Position numbers and translations under genes: made by a program. From Verrucomicrobiota bacterium (GTDB lineage Bacteria; Verrucomicrobiota; Verrucomicrobiia; Opitutales; Opitutaceae), in NCBI GenBank assembly GCA_028293545.1, contig JAQGOP010000047.1:16377-80376 (forward strand): 64,000 bases of DNA. The letters are read 5' to 3'. Shown piece by piece: positions 50,707 through 60,454 of this stretch. The notes beneath the pieces are model-generated. The model had not been told where the DNA came from and did not search any database. It saw only the letters and a program-made list of their open reading frames with translations. Positions within the stretch are counted from its first letter, which is position 1. Each line of letters opens with the position of its first letter.

Positions 50707-52359
50707 ATGAAAGCTCTTATCCCCTCGGTGCTGGCCCTGCTGTCGATTGTCCCGGCTGCGCTGGTCGCCGCCGAAACCGCCCTCCCCGACCAAGCGCGCC
50801 TGGAAGCGATGACCGCGCGCTTTGTGCCGGTCGACGTGAAAGTCGACACGTCGTCGCTCCCCGCCAACGAGCAGCTCGCGCTCGCCAAGATGATCGAGGC
50901 CGCGCGCATCCTCGACGCGCTCTTCCTCCGCCAATCCGCGCCGCTCAACGAAACCGTGCTCGCCCAGCTCGTGCGCGACGAAACCCCGCTCGGCCGGGCG
51001 CGGCTGCATTTTTTCCGGCTCAACGTCGGCCCATGGTCGCGGCTCGATGAAAATGCGCCGTTCATCCCGGGCGTCGGGACGCGCCCGCCCGCGGGGAATT
51101 TTTATCCGCCCGACGCGACGCGCGCGGAAGTCGACACTTGGATCAATTCGCTCGCGCCGGCCGAGAGATCGGCAGCCATGGGATTCTTCACCACGATCCG
51201 ACGCACGCCCACGGGCGCGCTGGCCACGGTGCCCTACAGCATGGAGTACCAGGGCGAACTCGCGCCCGCGGCGAAACTGCTGCGGGAAGCGGCGGCGGCG
51301 ACGACCCAGCCAACCTTGAAATCATTCCTCGAGAAACGGGCGGCGGCATTCCTGTCGAACGATTACTACGACAGCGATGTCGCGTGGATGGAGCTGGACG
51401 CGACGATCGAACCGACGATCGGGCCGTACGAAACCTACGAGGACGAGTGGTTTAATTACAAAGCGGCGTTCGAGGCGTTCATCACGCTGACGGATGCGAA
51501 GGAGACATCGAAGTTGGTGAGCTTCAGTTCGCATTTGCAGGAATTGGAGGATCACCTGCCCATCGATCCCGCGTTTCGTCGGCCAAAGCTCGGTGGCTAC
51601 TCGCCGATCCGCGTCGTGAACGTCGCATTCTGCGCCGGCGACGGCAACCGGGGTGTCCAGACCGCGGCGTTCAATTTGCCGAACGACGAACGCGTCGTGA
51701 CGGCGAAGGGTTCGAAGCGCGTGCTGCTGAAAAATTTCCAGGAGATCAAATTCTCCCACGTGCTGGTGCCGATCGCCGCGCATGCGGTGAACGCGCAGGA
51801 CCGCGGATTTGTCGCGTTCGATTCCTTTTTCACGCACATCCTCATGCACGAGTTGATGCACGGCCTCGGGCCCCAATCGATCAAGCTGGGTGATCGCGCG
51901 ACGACGGTGCGCGAGGAGATGAAGGAGCTCGGCGGAACCCTGGAGGAAGCGAAGGCGGATATCTCCGGTTTGTGGGCGCTGCAGTACCTGATGGACCACG
52001 GCATGCTCGACAAAGCGCAGGAGCGTTCGGTGTACGTGACGTTCCTCGTTTCCTCGTTTCGGACGTTTCGCTTCGGCATCACCGAGGCGCACGCGAAGGG
52101 CATGGCGCTGCAGTTCAACTGGCTGCTCGATTGCGGCGGTTTCACGCTCGCGCCGGATGGTTCGTTTGGGGTTAACCTCGAGAAAGTGAAGGCGGGTGTC
52201 GCCGGCCTCACGACCGAGATCATGACCATCCAAGCCACCGGCAACTACGCCCGCGCGAAAGCGCTACTTGATCGCATGGTCGTAATCCGTCCCGAGGTGA
52301 AACGCATGCTCGAACGCCTGAATGACGTGCCGGTGGATTTCGAGCCGCGGTTCCGTTGA
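50707..52359 (+). CDS. M49-like zinc metallopeptidase, exported
   Basis: 550 residues from the ATG at 50707, signal peptide 1-22. It resembles dipeptidyl-peptidase III (M49) in the second half: zinc motif HILMHELMHGLG (His381, Glu382, His385) and a third ligand in GTLEEAKADISGLW (Glu413/414), plus SFFTHIL and PNDERVVTAKGSKRVLLKNF. The motif is HExxH rather than the HExxxH typical of eukaryotic DPP III. Cleaves peptides outside the cytoplasm. TTGACA occurs about 35 bases upstream on the coding strand. Divergent from mgsA. Confidence 0.82.
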   Translation: MKALIPSVLALLSIVPAALVAAETALPDQARLEAMTARFVPVDVKVDTSSLPANEQLALAKMIEAARILDALFLRQSAPLNETVLAQLVRDETPLGRARLHFFRLNVGPWSRLDENAPFIPGVGTRPPAGNFYPPDATRAEVDTWINSLAPAERSAAMGFFTTIRRTPTGALATVPYSMEYQGELAPAAKLLREAAAATTQPTLKSFLEKRAAAFLSNDYYDSDVAWMELDATIEPTIGPYETYEDEWFNYKAAFEAFITLTDAKETSKLVSFSSHLQELEDHLPIDPAFRRPKLGGYSPIRVVNVAFCAGDGNRGVQTAAFNLPNDERVVTAKGSKRVLLKNFQEIKFSHVLVPIAAHAVNAQDRGFVAFDSFFTHILMHELMHGLGPQSIKLGDRATTVREEMKELGGTLEEAKADISGLWALQYLMDHGMLDKAQERSVYVTFLVSSFRTFRFGITEAHAKGMALQFNWLLDCGGFTLAPDGSFGVNLEKVKAGVAGLTTEIMTIQATGNYARAKALLDRMVVIRPEVKRMLERLNDVPVDFEPRFR

Positions 52360-52363
52360 AGCC

Positions 52364-52470
52364 GAGCGCGTTGTCCCAACGCTTTATTGAAAAACCCTGG
52401 GCACGCCGACGGGTTCGGCCCCGTCTGTGTTTAAATGAGAACGGAGCCGCCCAGCGCGTTGGGGACAGTT
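52364..52470. repeat. Inverted pair of GCGCGTTGGGGACA motifs
   Basis: GAGCGCGTTGTCCCAACGC (52364-52382) and CAGCGCGTTGGGGACAGTT (52452-52470) face each other across about 70 bases. Located between the M49-like gene and the convergent Fic gene. Family also at 27199, 40421 and 49361. Confidence 0.65.
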
Positions 52471-52490
52471 CATTCGATCCTTTCGACTGC

Positions 52491-53090
52491 TCAATGCTGC
52501 GCGAAATCCAAAAGAGGTTTAAGATCTCCAGCATCAGCGCAGTGAATTGCTGCAATATAGCGGGCGCGCAGTTCACCCACTTCCACCAAGTTGGCTTTCC
52601 TGCCCCAAGGTAATTCCGCCTTCCCGTGAGCCGCCACTACGATATCGGCCATGAGACGCGCATGACGACCGTTCCCGTTCGGCCACGGATGAATCGTGAC
52701 GAGCCGATGATGTAAACGCACCGCTACTTCGGGCACCGAAAATACGGCGTGCTGAAGTTGGGCCTTCGAGTCATCGAATGCGTTTCTCACTCCTTCGTTC
52801 AGTCGATGAACTTCCCAGCCCAGGTTTTTTCCAGTCGTTCGATAGTGTCCCGCCCACCGCCATATGCCATTGAACATCCGCCGATGTAACTCCCGGCCGA
52901 AATGATCGGTGAGCAAATCCGGGTTTTGCAAAGTGCGGCTCTTCATGGCCCAAATCCGGGCGGTATTGATATTAAGGCGCTCGACTCGGTTTAACTGCGC
53001 ACGAGTGCTTACGCTCGGAATTAGGTCGAGTTGTTCCTCGGCGCTAAGTTCCGTTTCATGCTCTCCCGCTGGGAAGAGATCGGTGCTCAT
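52491..53090 (-). CDS. Fic domain protein (mobile mystery protein B)
   Basis: 199-residue Fic protein, probable AMP-transferase that modifies Tyr, Thr or Ser hydroxyls of a target protein. Fic core motif HPWPNGNGRHARL (134-146; canonical HPFxxGNGR), preceded by FNGIWRWAGHYRTTGKNLGW, typical of the mobile mystery protein B group. No clear (S/T)xxxE(G/N) inhibitory helix is seen, so restraint may come from its partner. The start overlaps the stop of the XRE gene (ATGA), giving translational coupling as in toxin-antitoxin pairs. Confidence 0.92.
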   Translation of the reverse strand: MSTDLFPAGEHETELSAEEQLDLIPSVSTRAQLNRVERLNINTARIWAMKSRTLQNPDLLTDHFGRELHRRMFNGIWRWAGHYRTTGKNLGWEVHRLNEGVRNAFDDSKAQLQHAVFSVPEVAVRLHHRLVTIHPWPNGNGRHARLMADIVVAAHGKAELPWGRKANLVEVGELRARYIAAIHCADAGDLKPLLDFAQH

Positions 53091-53512
53091 TTTGCCGGCT
53101 TTGGTTTTGGCGTAATATCACCGACAGCCTGGTTTTCCAAAGCCATCGAGTGTTCGCTGGCCTGAAGATGTTTGAACAATGGCTCGTGAATCCGAGCGAG
53201 TTGATCATAAGTGCGCGCGACTTCTTCGCGTGGGACCAAAAAGTAGACGAGGTCGCAGTCGAGCGCATTGGCGGCGCGCTCAAGCGACAGCAGGCTGATG
53301 GATCCAATTGCTTCGGCGGCTTCCATATCGGCGTACGACTGGCGTCTGACGCCAATCTTGATCGCAGTGACTTCCTGGCTGAGTCCGATGGCTTCGCGCA
53401 CCGCCCGCAACCACCCGCGGGTCGGCTTGCGAGCTACGGGCTTGGTTGACCTCAGGGCCGGGAGATTTTCGTCAAGTCCCTCCCGAACAACTTGGCTGAA
53501 TTCACTCTTCAT
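53087..53512 (-). CDS. XRE-family regulator (mobile mystery protein A)
   Basis: 141 residues with one helix-turn-helix: GWLRAVREAIGLSQEVTAIKIGVRRQSYADMEAAEAIGSISLLSLERAANALDCDLVYFLVPRE, the signature of mobile mystery protein A, always found with the Fic partner. Likely represses its own operon and may neutralise the Fic protein. The ATG at 53512 is immediately preceded by a 16-bp palindromic site, leaving no room for a normal ribosome-binding site. Confidence 0.92.
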   Translation of the reverse strand: MKSEFSQVVREGLDENLPALRSTKPVARKPTRGWLRAVREAIGLSQEVTAIKIGVRRQSYADMEAAEAIGSISLLSLERAANALDCDLVYFLVPREEVARTYDQLARIHEPLFKHLQASEHSMALENQAVGDITPKPKPAK

Positions 53513-53592
53513 GCAGGCTATAACCTGCTTTTATTTGAAAAAAAGCAAGCTATAACCTGCCTAAATCATATAAAACGCAGGTTATAGCCTGC
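53513..53592 (-). promoter_or_regulatory. Three phased operators upstream of the XRE-Fic operon
   Basis: Three near-identical 16-bp palindromes: GCAGGCTATAACCTGC (53513-53528), GCAAGCTATAACCTGC (53545-53560) and GCAGGTTATAGCCTGC (53577-53592). Start-to-start spacing is exactly 32 bp both times, so sites and 16-bp AT-rich spacers alternate. A TATGAT -10-like hexamer on the minus strand lies in the second spacer (53565-53570). Site 1 abuts the start codon. Likely binding sites for the XRE protein. Confidence 0.85.
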
Positions 53593-53600
53593 TTTTCCGC

Positions 53601-55082
53601 TCAAGGCAGATCGGTGGTCCCCATGAGGTATCGGTCACACTCACGGGCTGCGGCGCGGCCTTCGTTGATGGCCCATACCACCAAGCTCTGGCCGCGGCGG
53701 CAGTCGCCGGCGGCGAAAACCCCCGGGAGGCTCGTGCCAAACTTGCCGTAGTCGGCCTTGATGTTGGTGCGGGGATCGATTTCGACGCCGATTTCCTTGA
53801 GCAACGCCTGTTCCGGCCCGAGAAAACCCATCGCAAGAAGCACGAGTTGCGCGGGACGGGTCTTTTCCGTGCCGGGCTGCTCCTTCGGGATAAACTGACC
53901 CTTCTCGTTCTTCTCCCACTTGATTTCCACGGTCACGAGTTCCTTCACATTGCCATTCTCGTCGCCGATGAACTTTTTCACCGTCGTGACATAGATGCGC
54001 GGATCCGCGCCGAATTTCGCGGCGGCTTCTTCCTGGCCGTAATCCATCTTGTAGACCTTCGGCCACTCCGGCCACGGATTGTCCGCCGTGCGCTCCAGCG
54101 GGGGCTTCGGGAGAATTTCGATCTGGAGGAGGCTCTTGCAGCCATGGCGCATCGAAGTGCCCACGCAATCGGTGCCGGTGTCGCCGCCGCCGATCACCAC
54201 GACATCCTTGCCCGCGCCGTTGATCGGGCTTGCGCCGGTGTTGGCGAGCACGGCCTTCGTGTTCGCCGTGAGAAATTCCATCGCGAAGTGCACGCCCTTC
54301 AAATTGCGGCCCTCAATCGGCAGGTCGCGCGGTTGCGTCGCGCCGGTGCAGATCACCGTCGCATTATATTCCTTCAGGAAAATCTGGGGCTCGACGTTGT
54401 CGCCGACATTCGCGTTGCAGATGAACTTGATGCCTTCCTGCTCCATGAGCCTGATCCGGCGGAGCACGACTTCCTGTTTATCCAACTTCATGTTGGGAAT
54501 GCCGTACATGAGCAGGCCGCCCGGACGATCGGCGCGTTCGAATACCGTGACGGTGTGGCCGGCGACGTTGAGCTGCGCCGCGGCGGAAAGGCCCGCCGGG
54601 CCGGAGCCGATCACGGCGATTTTTTTCCCGGTGCGGATTTTCGGCGCCGAAGGAACTACCCAACCCTCGTCCCAACCGCGATCAGTGATGGCGGCCTCGA
54701 TATTCTTGATCGTGACGGGCGGGCTGTTGATGCCGAGGACGCACGAGCCCTCGCAGGGCGCGGGACACACGCGGCCGGTGAATTCCGGGAAATTGTTGGT
54801 CTTGTGGAGACGCGCGAGCGCTTCCTTCCAGAGGCCGCGGTAGACGAGGTCGTTCCACTCGGGGATCAGGTTGTTGATCGGGCAACCTGACGCCATCCCG
54901 CCGATGAGTTTGCCGGTGTGGCAGAACGGAACGCCGCAATCCATGCAGCGAGCTCCCTGGTTGCGGAGCTTCTTGGTCTCCATGTGGTGATGGAATTCCT
55001 TCCAATCACGCACGCGCTCCAGCGGCGGGCGGTCGACCGGCAGTTCGCGGAGATATTCAATGAATCCTGTTGGCTTGCCCAT
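53601..55082 (-). CDS. gltD: Glutamate synthase small subunit
   Basis: Beta subunit of NADPH-glutamate synthase; passes electrons from NAD(P)H through FAD and Fe-S clusters to the large subunit. 493 residues: N-terminal cysteine clusters [12 protein letters not shown]...[16 protein letters not shown]...[16 protein letters not shown] site [37 protein letters not shown] site [22 protein letters not shown], and a C-terminal [17 protein letters not shown]. Full length. Lies 138 bases downstream of gltB. Convergent genes are absent; the XRE-Fic promoter lies just beyond its stop. Confidence 0.96.
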   Translation of the reverse strand: MGKPTGFIEYLRELPVDRPPLERVRDWKEFHHHMETKKLRNQGARCMDCGVPFCHTGKLIGGMASGCPINNLIPEWNDLVYRGLWKEALARLHKTNNFPEFTGRVCPAPCEGSCVLGINSPPVTIKNIEAAITDRGWDEGWVVPSAPKIRTGKKIAVIGSGPAGLSAAAQLNVAGHTVTVFERADRPGGLLMYGIPNMKLDKQEVVLRRIRLMEQEGIKFICNANVGDNVEPQIFLKEYNATVICTGATQPRDLPIEGRNLKGVHFAMEFLTANTKAVLANTGASPINGAGKDVVVIGGGDTGTDCVGTSMRHGCKSLLQIEILPKPPLERTADNPWPEWPKVYKMDYGQEEAAAKFGADPRIYVTTVKKFIGDENGNVKELVTVEIKWEKNEKGQFIPKEQPGTEKTRPAQLVLLAMGFLGPEQALLKEIGVEIDPRTNIKADYGKFGTSLPGVFAAGDCRRGQSLVVWAINEGRAAARECDRYLMGTTDLP

Positions 55083-55220
55083 GGGGAATTGGCGGTAGGC
55101 TCTAAGCGGTAAGCACTAGGCTTTGAGCTTTGGTTGTTCGAGCGGTGGTAGTGTGGTGTGATTTGATTCGTCGTCAGAGCCTGAAGCTCAGCGCTGAAAG
55201 CCTTGCAGCAGGCGCAGTCC

Positions 55221-58200
55221 TCAATTGCCGCCCACCCGCGTGACATCGCGGGCGTTTTCCTCGAAGGCGGCCATGATGGCCTCATCGCCGGTGAGACCCT
55301 GGGCTTCGGCGCGGTCGATGCAGGCGAGCATGCGCTTATAATCCCTGGGCATGACCTTCACGAATTTCGGCACGTACTGCTCCCACGACGACAGGATTTT
55401 CTGCGCGCGTTCGCTCTTCGTGTATTCCGCGTGGCGTTCGATCATGCCGCGGATCTCGGCGATCTCCTTCGGGAGTTCGAGTTTCTCCAACCCGACCATC
55501 TGCGTGTTCACGCGCTTCGCGAAGTCACCGGTCTCGTCGAGCACGTAACCAACGCCGCCGGACATGCCGGCGCCGAAGTTGCGGCCCGCGGGCCCGAGCA
55601 CGACCACACGGCCGCCGGTCATATATTCACAGCCGTTGTCGCCGATGGCTTCGACGACTGCGCTGACCCCGGAGTTTCGCACGCCGAAACGTTCGCCGGC
55701 CATGCCGCGGATGTAGACTTCTCCCGCCGTCGCGCCATAAAGCGCCACGTTGCCGATGATCATGTTTTCCTCGGCCTTGAAGGTCGCCGCAGCCGACGGG
55801 TAGATGATGATTTTCCCGCCGGAAAGGCCCTTGCCCACATAATCATTCGCGTCGCCTTCGATCGAAAACGTCATGCCGCGCGTCATGAACGCGCCGAAAC
55901 TCTGGCCCGCGGAGCCCTTGAACCGCACGCGGATCGTGTCGTCCGGCAGGCCTTTCGCGCCGTATTTCTTGGTGACCTCGTGGCTGGTGATGGTGCCGAC
56001 CACGCGGTTGACGTTTCGAATCGGGAGTTCTGCGACGACTTTTTCGCCCCGCTCGATCGCCGGCTGGCAGATTTCGAGGAGGGTCGTGATATCGAGTGAT
56101 TTGTCGATGCCGTGATCCTGCTTGATCGAGCAGAAACGCCCGATCTCGGGGCCGACATCGGGGGAATAGAGAATGTTGGAGAAATCCAGGCCCTTCGCCT
56201 TCCAGTGCGCGATGGCTTGGCGCGGCTCGAGGCGGTCGACCTGGCCGACCATCTCCTCGACGGTGCGGAAGCCGAGCTGGGCCATGATCTCGCGAACCTC
56301 TTCCGCGATGAAGCGCATGAAGTTCACGACGTGCTCCGGCTTGCCGGTGTAGCGCGCGCGCAGTTTCGGGTCCTGCGTGGCGACGCCGGCGGGACAGGTG
56401 TTGAGATGGCAGACGCGCATCATGATGCATCCCGTCGCCACAAGCGGCGCGGTCGCGAAACCGAATTCCTCGGCGCCGAGCAGCGCGGCAATCACGACGT
56501 CGCGGCCAGTCTTCAGCTGCCCGTCGGTTTCCACGGCAATGCGCGAACGAAGGTTGTTCAGCACGAGCGTCTGGTGCGTTTCCGCGAGGCCGAGTTCCCA
56601 CGGGAGGCCGGCATGCTGCAGCGAAGTCTGGGGCGAGGCGCCGGTGCCGCCGTCATACCCGGAAATCAGGACCACGTCGGCGTGCGCCTTGGCGACACCG
56701 GCGGCAATGGTGCCGACTCCGACTTCGGAGACGAGCTTCACGCTCACGCGCGCATGCCGGTTGCCGTTCTTGAGGTCGTGGATCAGCTCCGCGAGATCCT
56801 CGATGGAATAGATATCGTGGTGCGGCGGCGGTGAAATCAACCCGACGCCCGGCGTCGAGTGGCGCGTTTTCGCGACCCATGGATAAACCTTCGTGCCGGG
56901 CAGCTGCCCGCCTTCGCCGGGCTTTGCGCCCTGTGCCATCTTGATCTGGATTTCCTTCGCGCTCGCGAGGTATTCGCTCGTCACGCCGAAGCGGCCCGAA
57001 GCGACCTGCATGATAGCGGAATTCTTCGAGTCCCCGTTCGGCAGCGGGTTGAAACGCTCCGGGTCTTCCCCGCCCTCGCCGGTGTTGGATTTTCCGCCGA
57101 GGCGGTTCATTGCGATCGCGAGGGTCTCGTGGGCTTCTTTCGAGATCGAGCCGTAGGACATCGCGCCGGTCTTGAAGCGCTTCACGATCGTCTCGACGCT
57201 TTCGACTTCCTCGATCGGGATCGCGGTCGACGCCTTGAACTCGAGCAGGCTGCGCAGCGTGCACAGGTTGGCGCCCTGTTCGTTGATCAGCTTCGTGAAA
57301 TTCTTGAAGGCCGCGTAACTTCCCGTGCGCGTGGCTTTCTGGAGGTGGTGAATCGACTCCGGCGTGAAGAGGTGCGATTCGCCCTCCGCGCGCCATTGGT
57401 AAATCCCGCCGACGGGCAGGGTCTGGCCGTCGACCTGGCGTTCCGGGTACGCGAGGTGATGACGCGCGAGCACTTCCTGCGCGATGACATCGAGCCCGAT
57501 GCCGCCGACGCGTGAAGCGGTCCACGTGAAATAGTGGTCGATCACATCCTGCCGCAGTCCGAGCGCTTCGAACACCTGCGCGCCGCGGTAACTCTGGATC
57601 GCGGAGATGCCCATCTTGGACATGACTTTGATGACGCCCTTCGACGCCGCCTTCACCATGTTCTTACACGCGGTCTTGTGGTCGATGCCGGTGAGCGATC
57701 CCTCGCGGATCATGTCGTCGATCGTCTCGAAGGCCACGTACGGGTTGATGGCGCTGGCGCCGTAACCGATGAGCAGGGAGAAGTGGTGCACTTCGCGCGC
57801 CTCACCGGTTTCCACCACGAGGCTCACGCGCGTGCGCAAGCCTTCGCGGATCAAATAATGGTGCAGGCCTGCCAGCGCGAGGAGCGCGGGGATCGGCGCG
57901 AATTCACGGCTCACGCCACGATCGCTGAGGATGATCACGTTGACCTCGTCCTCCTCGATCATGCGCCGAGCCATCATGCAGAGCTCCTCCATCGACTTCG
58001 AGAGTCCCTTCTCTCCGCGCACCACGCGGAAAAGCGTCGGCAACACACCCATCTTCAATCCGGGGAGGCTCGTGCGGCGAATCTTGGCGAATTCTTCGTT
58101 CGTGAGGATCGGCCACTTCAACTCAACGCGCCGACATGCCGTCGGCTGCGGATGGAGCAGGTTGCCTTCCGAACCGAGGCGCGTTTCCGCGGAGATGATG

Positions 58201-59873
58201 ATTTCCTCGCGAATACAATCGATCGGGGGATTCGTGACCTGGGCGAAGAGCTGCTTGAAATAATCGTAGAGCAGGCGCGGCTTGTTCGAGAGCACGGCCA
58301 AGGCGCCGTCGTTGCCCATCGAGCCGATCGCTTCCACTCCATCGCGCGCCATCGGCGCAATGATGATGCGCTCGTCTTCGTGCGTGTAACCAAACGCGAT
58401 CTGGCGCTGCAGCAACGTCTCGTGGTCGGGCGGCGGAACTTCCGGCGCGGCCGGCAAATCCTCGAGGTGCACCAGGTGCTCCTTGATCCATTCCCCGTAC
58501 GGACGCTCGGAAGCGAGCTGCTGCTTGATCTCCTCGTCCTCGATGATTCGGCCCTGCTCGGTGTCGACGAGGAAAACGCGCCCGGGTTGGAGCCTTCCCT
58601 TGTGGATAATGTCCTCCTGCGGAATATCCGGCAGCACGCCGGTTTCCGAGGCCATGATGACCAAACCGTCCTTGGTGATGCAGTAGCGCGAAGGACGCAG
58701 GCCGTTGCGGTCGAGGATGGCGCCGATCTGTTTCCCATCGGTAAACGCGATCGCAGCCGGGCCGTCCCACGGCTCCATCAAGCAGGCGTGGTATTGGTAA
58801 AATGCGCGGCGCGCGGCATCCATGTTCTGGTCGTTCGACCACGGCTCCGGGATCATCATCATGATCGCGTGCGCCAGCGGGCGGCCGGCGAGCACGAGGA
58901 GTTCGAGCGTGTTGTCGAACATCGCGGAGTCGCTGCCGTTCGGGTTTACGATCGGGAGCGCCTTCTTGATGTCGTCGCCAAAAACCTCGGACTCGAACAG
59001 CGCCTCGCGGGCGTGCATCCAGTTGATGTTGCCGCGGAGCGTGTTGATTTCGCCATTATGCGCGATGTACCGATAGGGATGCGCGCGGTCCCAGCTGGGA
59101 AAGGTGTTGGTGCTGAAGCGCGAGTGGACGAGGCCGATCGCGGTTTCCATCGCGGGATTCTGCAGGTCGGGAAAATATTTCCCGAGCTGATCGGTGAGCA
59201 GCATGCCTTTATAGACGATCGTCTTGCACGACATGCTCGAGACGTACCAGAACTCGGCGCCGACGATCGTCGAGGTGCGGATCTCGCTGTAGGAGCGCTT
59301 GCGGATGATGTAGAGCTTCCGTTCGAACGCGAGGTCGTCGGCCAGCGCAGGGTTACGCCCGATAAACACCTGGCGCATCGTCGGCTCACAGGCCTTGGCG
59401 GTTTCACCGAGGGAGGAATTGTCGGTCGGCACCGTGCGCCAGCCGAGGAAGGTCTGGCCTTCCGACTGCACGATCTGCGCGAATTTCTCCTCCACCCGCC
59501 GACGGACCGTCGGGTTCTTCGGCAGGAAAACCATGCCGACGCCATAGTGGCCGGGCTCCGGCAGGATGATCCGGTTTTTCTTCGCGACTTCCTGGAAAAA
59601 CTTGTGCGGCATCTGGAGCAGCACGCCGGCGCCGTCGCCGGTGTTGGGTTCCGCGCCGCTCGCACCGCGATGATCGAGGTTGGTCAAAACCTGGAGCGCG
59701 TTCTGGAGGATCCGGTGCGACTTGCGGCCATGCATGTCGACGACGAAGCCGACTCCACAGGCGTCGTGTTCGAACCACGGGTCATAGAGACCCTGCTTGC
59801 CGGGACGGCGGGGAGTGGGAACCGTGGATTCCGCAGAAGCGGACTCGTCTTCAGGCTGCAGTGGGTTCGACAT
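55221..59873 (-). CDS. gltB: Glutamate synthase large subunit
   Basis: Alpha subunit of glutamate synthase (glutamine + 2-oxoglutarate to 2 glutamate), the nitrogen assimilation partner of glutamine synthetase. 1550 residues from the ATG at 59873. Class II amidotransferase domain with nucleophile Cys39 ([16 protein letters not shown]), so a 38-residue propeptide is removed. Then the central domain, FMN-binding synthase domain ([14 protein letters not shown]), the [3Fe-4S] motif [18 protein letters not shown], and the GXGXG beta-helix ([28 protein letters not shown]). The frame continues to 59966 but without similarity. No Shine-Dalgarno sequence is evident. Confidence 0.97.
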   Translation of the reverse strand: MSNPLQPEDESASAESTVPTPRRPGKQGLYDPWFEHDACGVGFVVDMHGRKSHRILQNALQVLTNLDHRGASGAEPNTGDGAGVLLQMPHKFFQEVAKKNRIILPEPGHYGVGMVFLPKNPTVRRRVEEKFAQIVQSEGQTFLGWRTVPTDNSSLGETAKACEPTMRQVFIGRNPALADDLAFERKLYIIRKRSYSEIRTSTIVGAEFWYVSSMSCKTIVYKGMLLTDQLGKYFPDLQNPAMETAIGLVHSRFSTNTFPSWDRAHPYRYIAHNGEINTLRGNINWMHAREALFESEVFGDDIKKALPIVNPNGSDSAMFDNTLELLVLAGRPLAHAIMMMIPEPWSNDQNMDAARRAFYQYHACLMEPWDGPAAIAFTDGKQIGAILDRNGLRPSRYCITKDGLVIMASETGVLPDIPQEDIIHKGRLQPGRVFLVDTEQGRIIEDEEIKQQLASERPYGEWIKEHLVHLEDLPAAPEVPPPDHETLLQRQIAFGYTHEDERIIIAPMARDGVEAIGSMGNDGALAVLSNKPRLLYDYFKQLFAQVTNPPIDCIREEIIISAETRLGSEGNLLHPQPTACRRVELKWPILTNEEFAKIRRTSLPGLKMGVLPTLFRVVRGEKGLSKSMEELCMMARRMIEEDEVNVIILSDRGVSREFAPIPALLALAGLHHYLIREGLRTRVSLVVETGEAREVHHFSLLIGYGASAINPYVAFETIDDMIREGSLTGIDHKTACKNMVKAASKGVIKVMSKMGISAIQSYRGAQVFEALGLRQDVIDHYFTWTASRVGGIGLDVIAQEVLARHHLAYPERQVDGQTLPVGGIYQWRAEGESHLFTPESIHHLQKATRTGSYAAFKNFTKLINEQGANLCTLRSLLEFKASTAIPIEEVESVETIVKRFKTGAMSYGSISKEAHETLAIAMNRLGGKSNTGEGGEDPERFNPLPNGDSKNSAIMQVASGRFGVTSEYLASAKEIQIKMAQGAKPGEGGQLPGTKVYPWVAKTRHSTPGVGLISPPPHHDIYSIEDLAELIHDLKNGNRHARVSVKLVSEVGVGTIAAGVAKAHADVVLISGYDGGTGASPQTSLQHAGLPWELGLAETHQTLVLNNLRSRIAVETDGQLKTGRDVVIAALLGAEEFGFATAPLVATGCIMMRVCHLNTCPAGVATQDPKLRARYTGKPEHVVNFMRFIAEEVREIMAQLGFRTVEEMVGQVDRLEPRQAIAHWKAKGLDFSNILYSPDVGPEIGRFCSIKQDHGIDKSLDITTLLEICQPAIERGEKVVAELPIRNVNRVVGTITSHEVTKKYGAKGLPDDTIRVRFKGSAGQSFGAFMTRGMTFSIEGDANDYVGKGLSGGKIIIYPSAAATFKAEENMIIGNVALYGATAGEVYIRGMAGERFGVRNSGVSAVVEAIGDNGCEYMTGGRVVVLGPAGRNFGAGMSGGVGYVLDETGDFAKRVNTQMVGLEKLELPKEIAEIRGMIERHAEYTKSERAQKILSSWEQYVPKFVKVMPRDYKRMLACIDRAEAQGLTGDEAIMAAFEENARDVTRVGGN

Positions 59874-59964
59874 CGGAGGGGAAAAACTGAGTAAGGAGCT
59901 TGTCTTGTGCCACTGAAGTGGCGGATGCGGGGGTGGGGTTTGCGCGAGCCGGAAAAATTTGGAC

Positions 59965-60000
59965 AAAAAAAAGGCCGGTCGCTTTTTGCGAGAGCCGGCC
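59965..60000 (-). terminator. Intrinsic terminator of the glutaredoxin gene
   Basis: On the minus strand GGCCGG ... CGAC/CCGGCC fold (outer GGCCGG/CCGGCC, inner TCGC/GCGA) and are followed by eight T. Lies between the glutaredoxin gene and gltB. Confidence 0.88.
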
Positions 60001-60032
60001 CGGAGCGTTTTTAGTGCGGAGAGCTCTCAGCG

Positions 60033-60368
60033 TTAGAAGAAACGAATCGTTTTAGTGGCCATTTTGGCGTGTTCCTCGTCCGAGCAACCGGCGTTGGTCG
60101 GGACATCGGCATCGAGGTCGGTGGATTTGACCAGGTCGTTGCTCAGCAGGTAATTTTCCACTTCCTCGCCGGAAACGTCAGCCAGCATCACGCCATCGAC
60201 CTCTACGCACGGAGAGAGGGGTTGTCCGGACTTCTGCACCATTTCCGCGTAATTCGCGCGGTTATTGATGATATCGATGTCCTCAAACGGCAGGTGGTAC
60301 TTCTGCATGATGGCCCTTACTCCATTGGACCAGCCACAAGAGGGCTTGAGATAGGCTTTGATTGTCAT
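60033..60368 (-). CDS. Glutaredoxin-like protein with CGWS active site
   Basis: 111 residues, thioredoxin fold of glutaredoxin type: TIKAYLKPSCGWSNGVRAIMQKYHLPFEDIDI, cis-Pro loop QPLSPCVEVDG, then DVSGEEVENYL. The active site is Cys11-Gly-Trp-Ser14, neither the dithiol CPYC nor the monothiol CGFS. The C-terminal 25 residues contain an extra Cys (NAGCSDEEHA). Substrate and activity uncertain. ATG at 60368. Upstream of gltB but separated from it by a terminator. Confidence 0.87.
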   Translation of the reverse strand: MTIKAYLKPSCGWSNGVRAIMQKYHLPFEDIDIINNRANYAEMVQKSGQPLSPCVEVDGVMLADVSGEEVENYLLSNDLVKSTDLDADVPTNAGCSDEEHAKMATKTIRFF

Positions 60369-60454
60369 GCGGTACGATGAGCGAAACGCTAGGTGGCGCA
60401 AGGTATAGGGCGCGTTTCCTGCGGAGCACAAGCGGAAGTTTCATGAATCTTCCG

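Noticed and set aside
53513..53592. Regular repeat-spacer pattern resembling a mini CRISPR array
   Set aside because: Repeats are 16-bp palindromes, spacers are 16 bp, AT-rich and similar, there are no cas genes, and the block lies directly ahead of an XRE gene; operators explain it better.
55083..55220. Possible small gene or leader between gltB and gltD
   Set aside because: No start with a plausible frame; only short imperfect repeats such as GGTAGGCTCTAAGCGGTAAG are visible.
57534..59894. Long plus-strand open frame opposite gltB
   Set aside because: It is a codon shadow of gltB with no recognisable domain.
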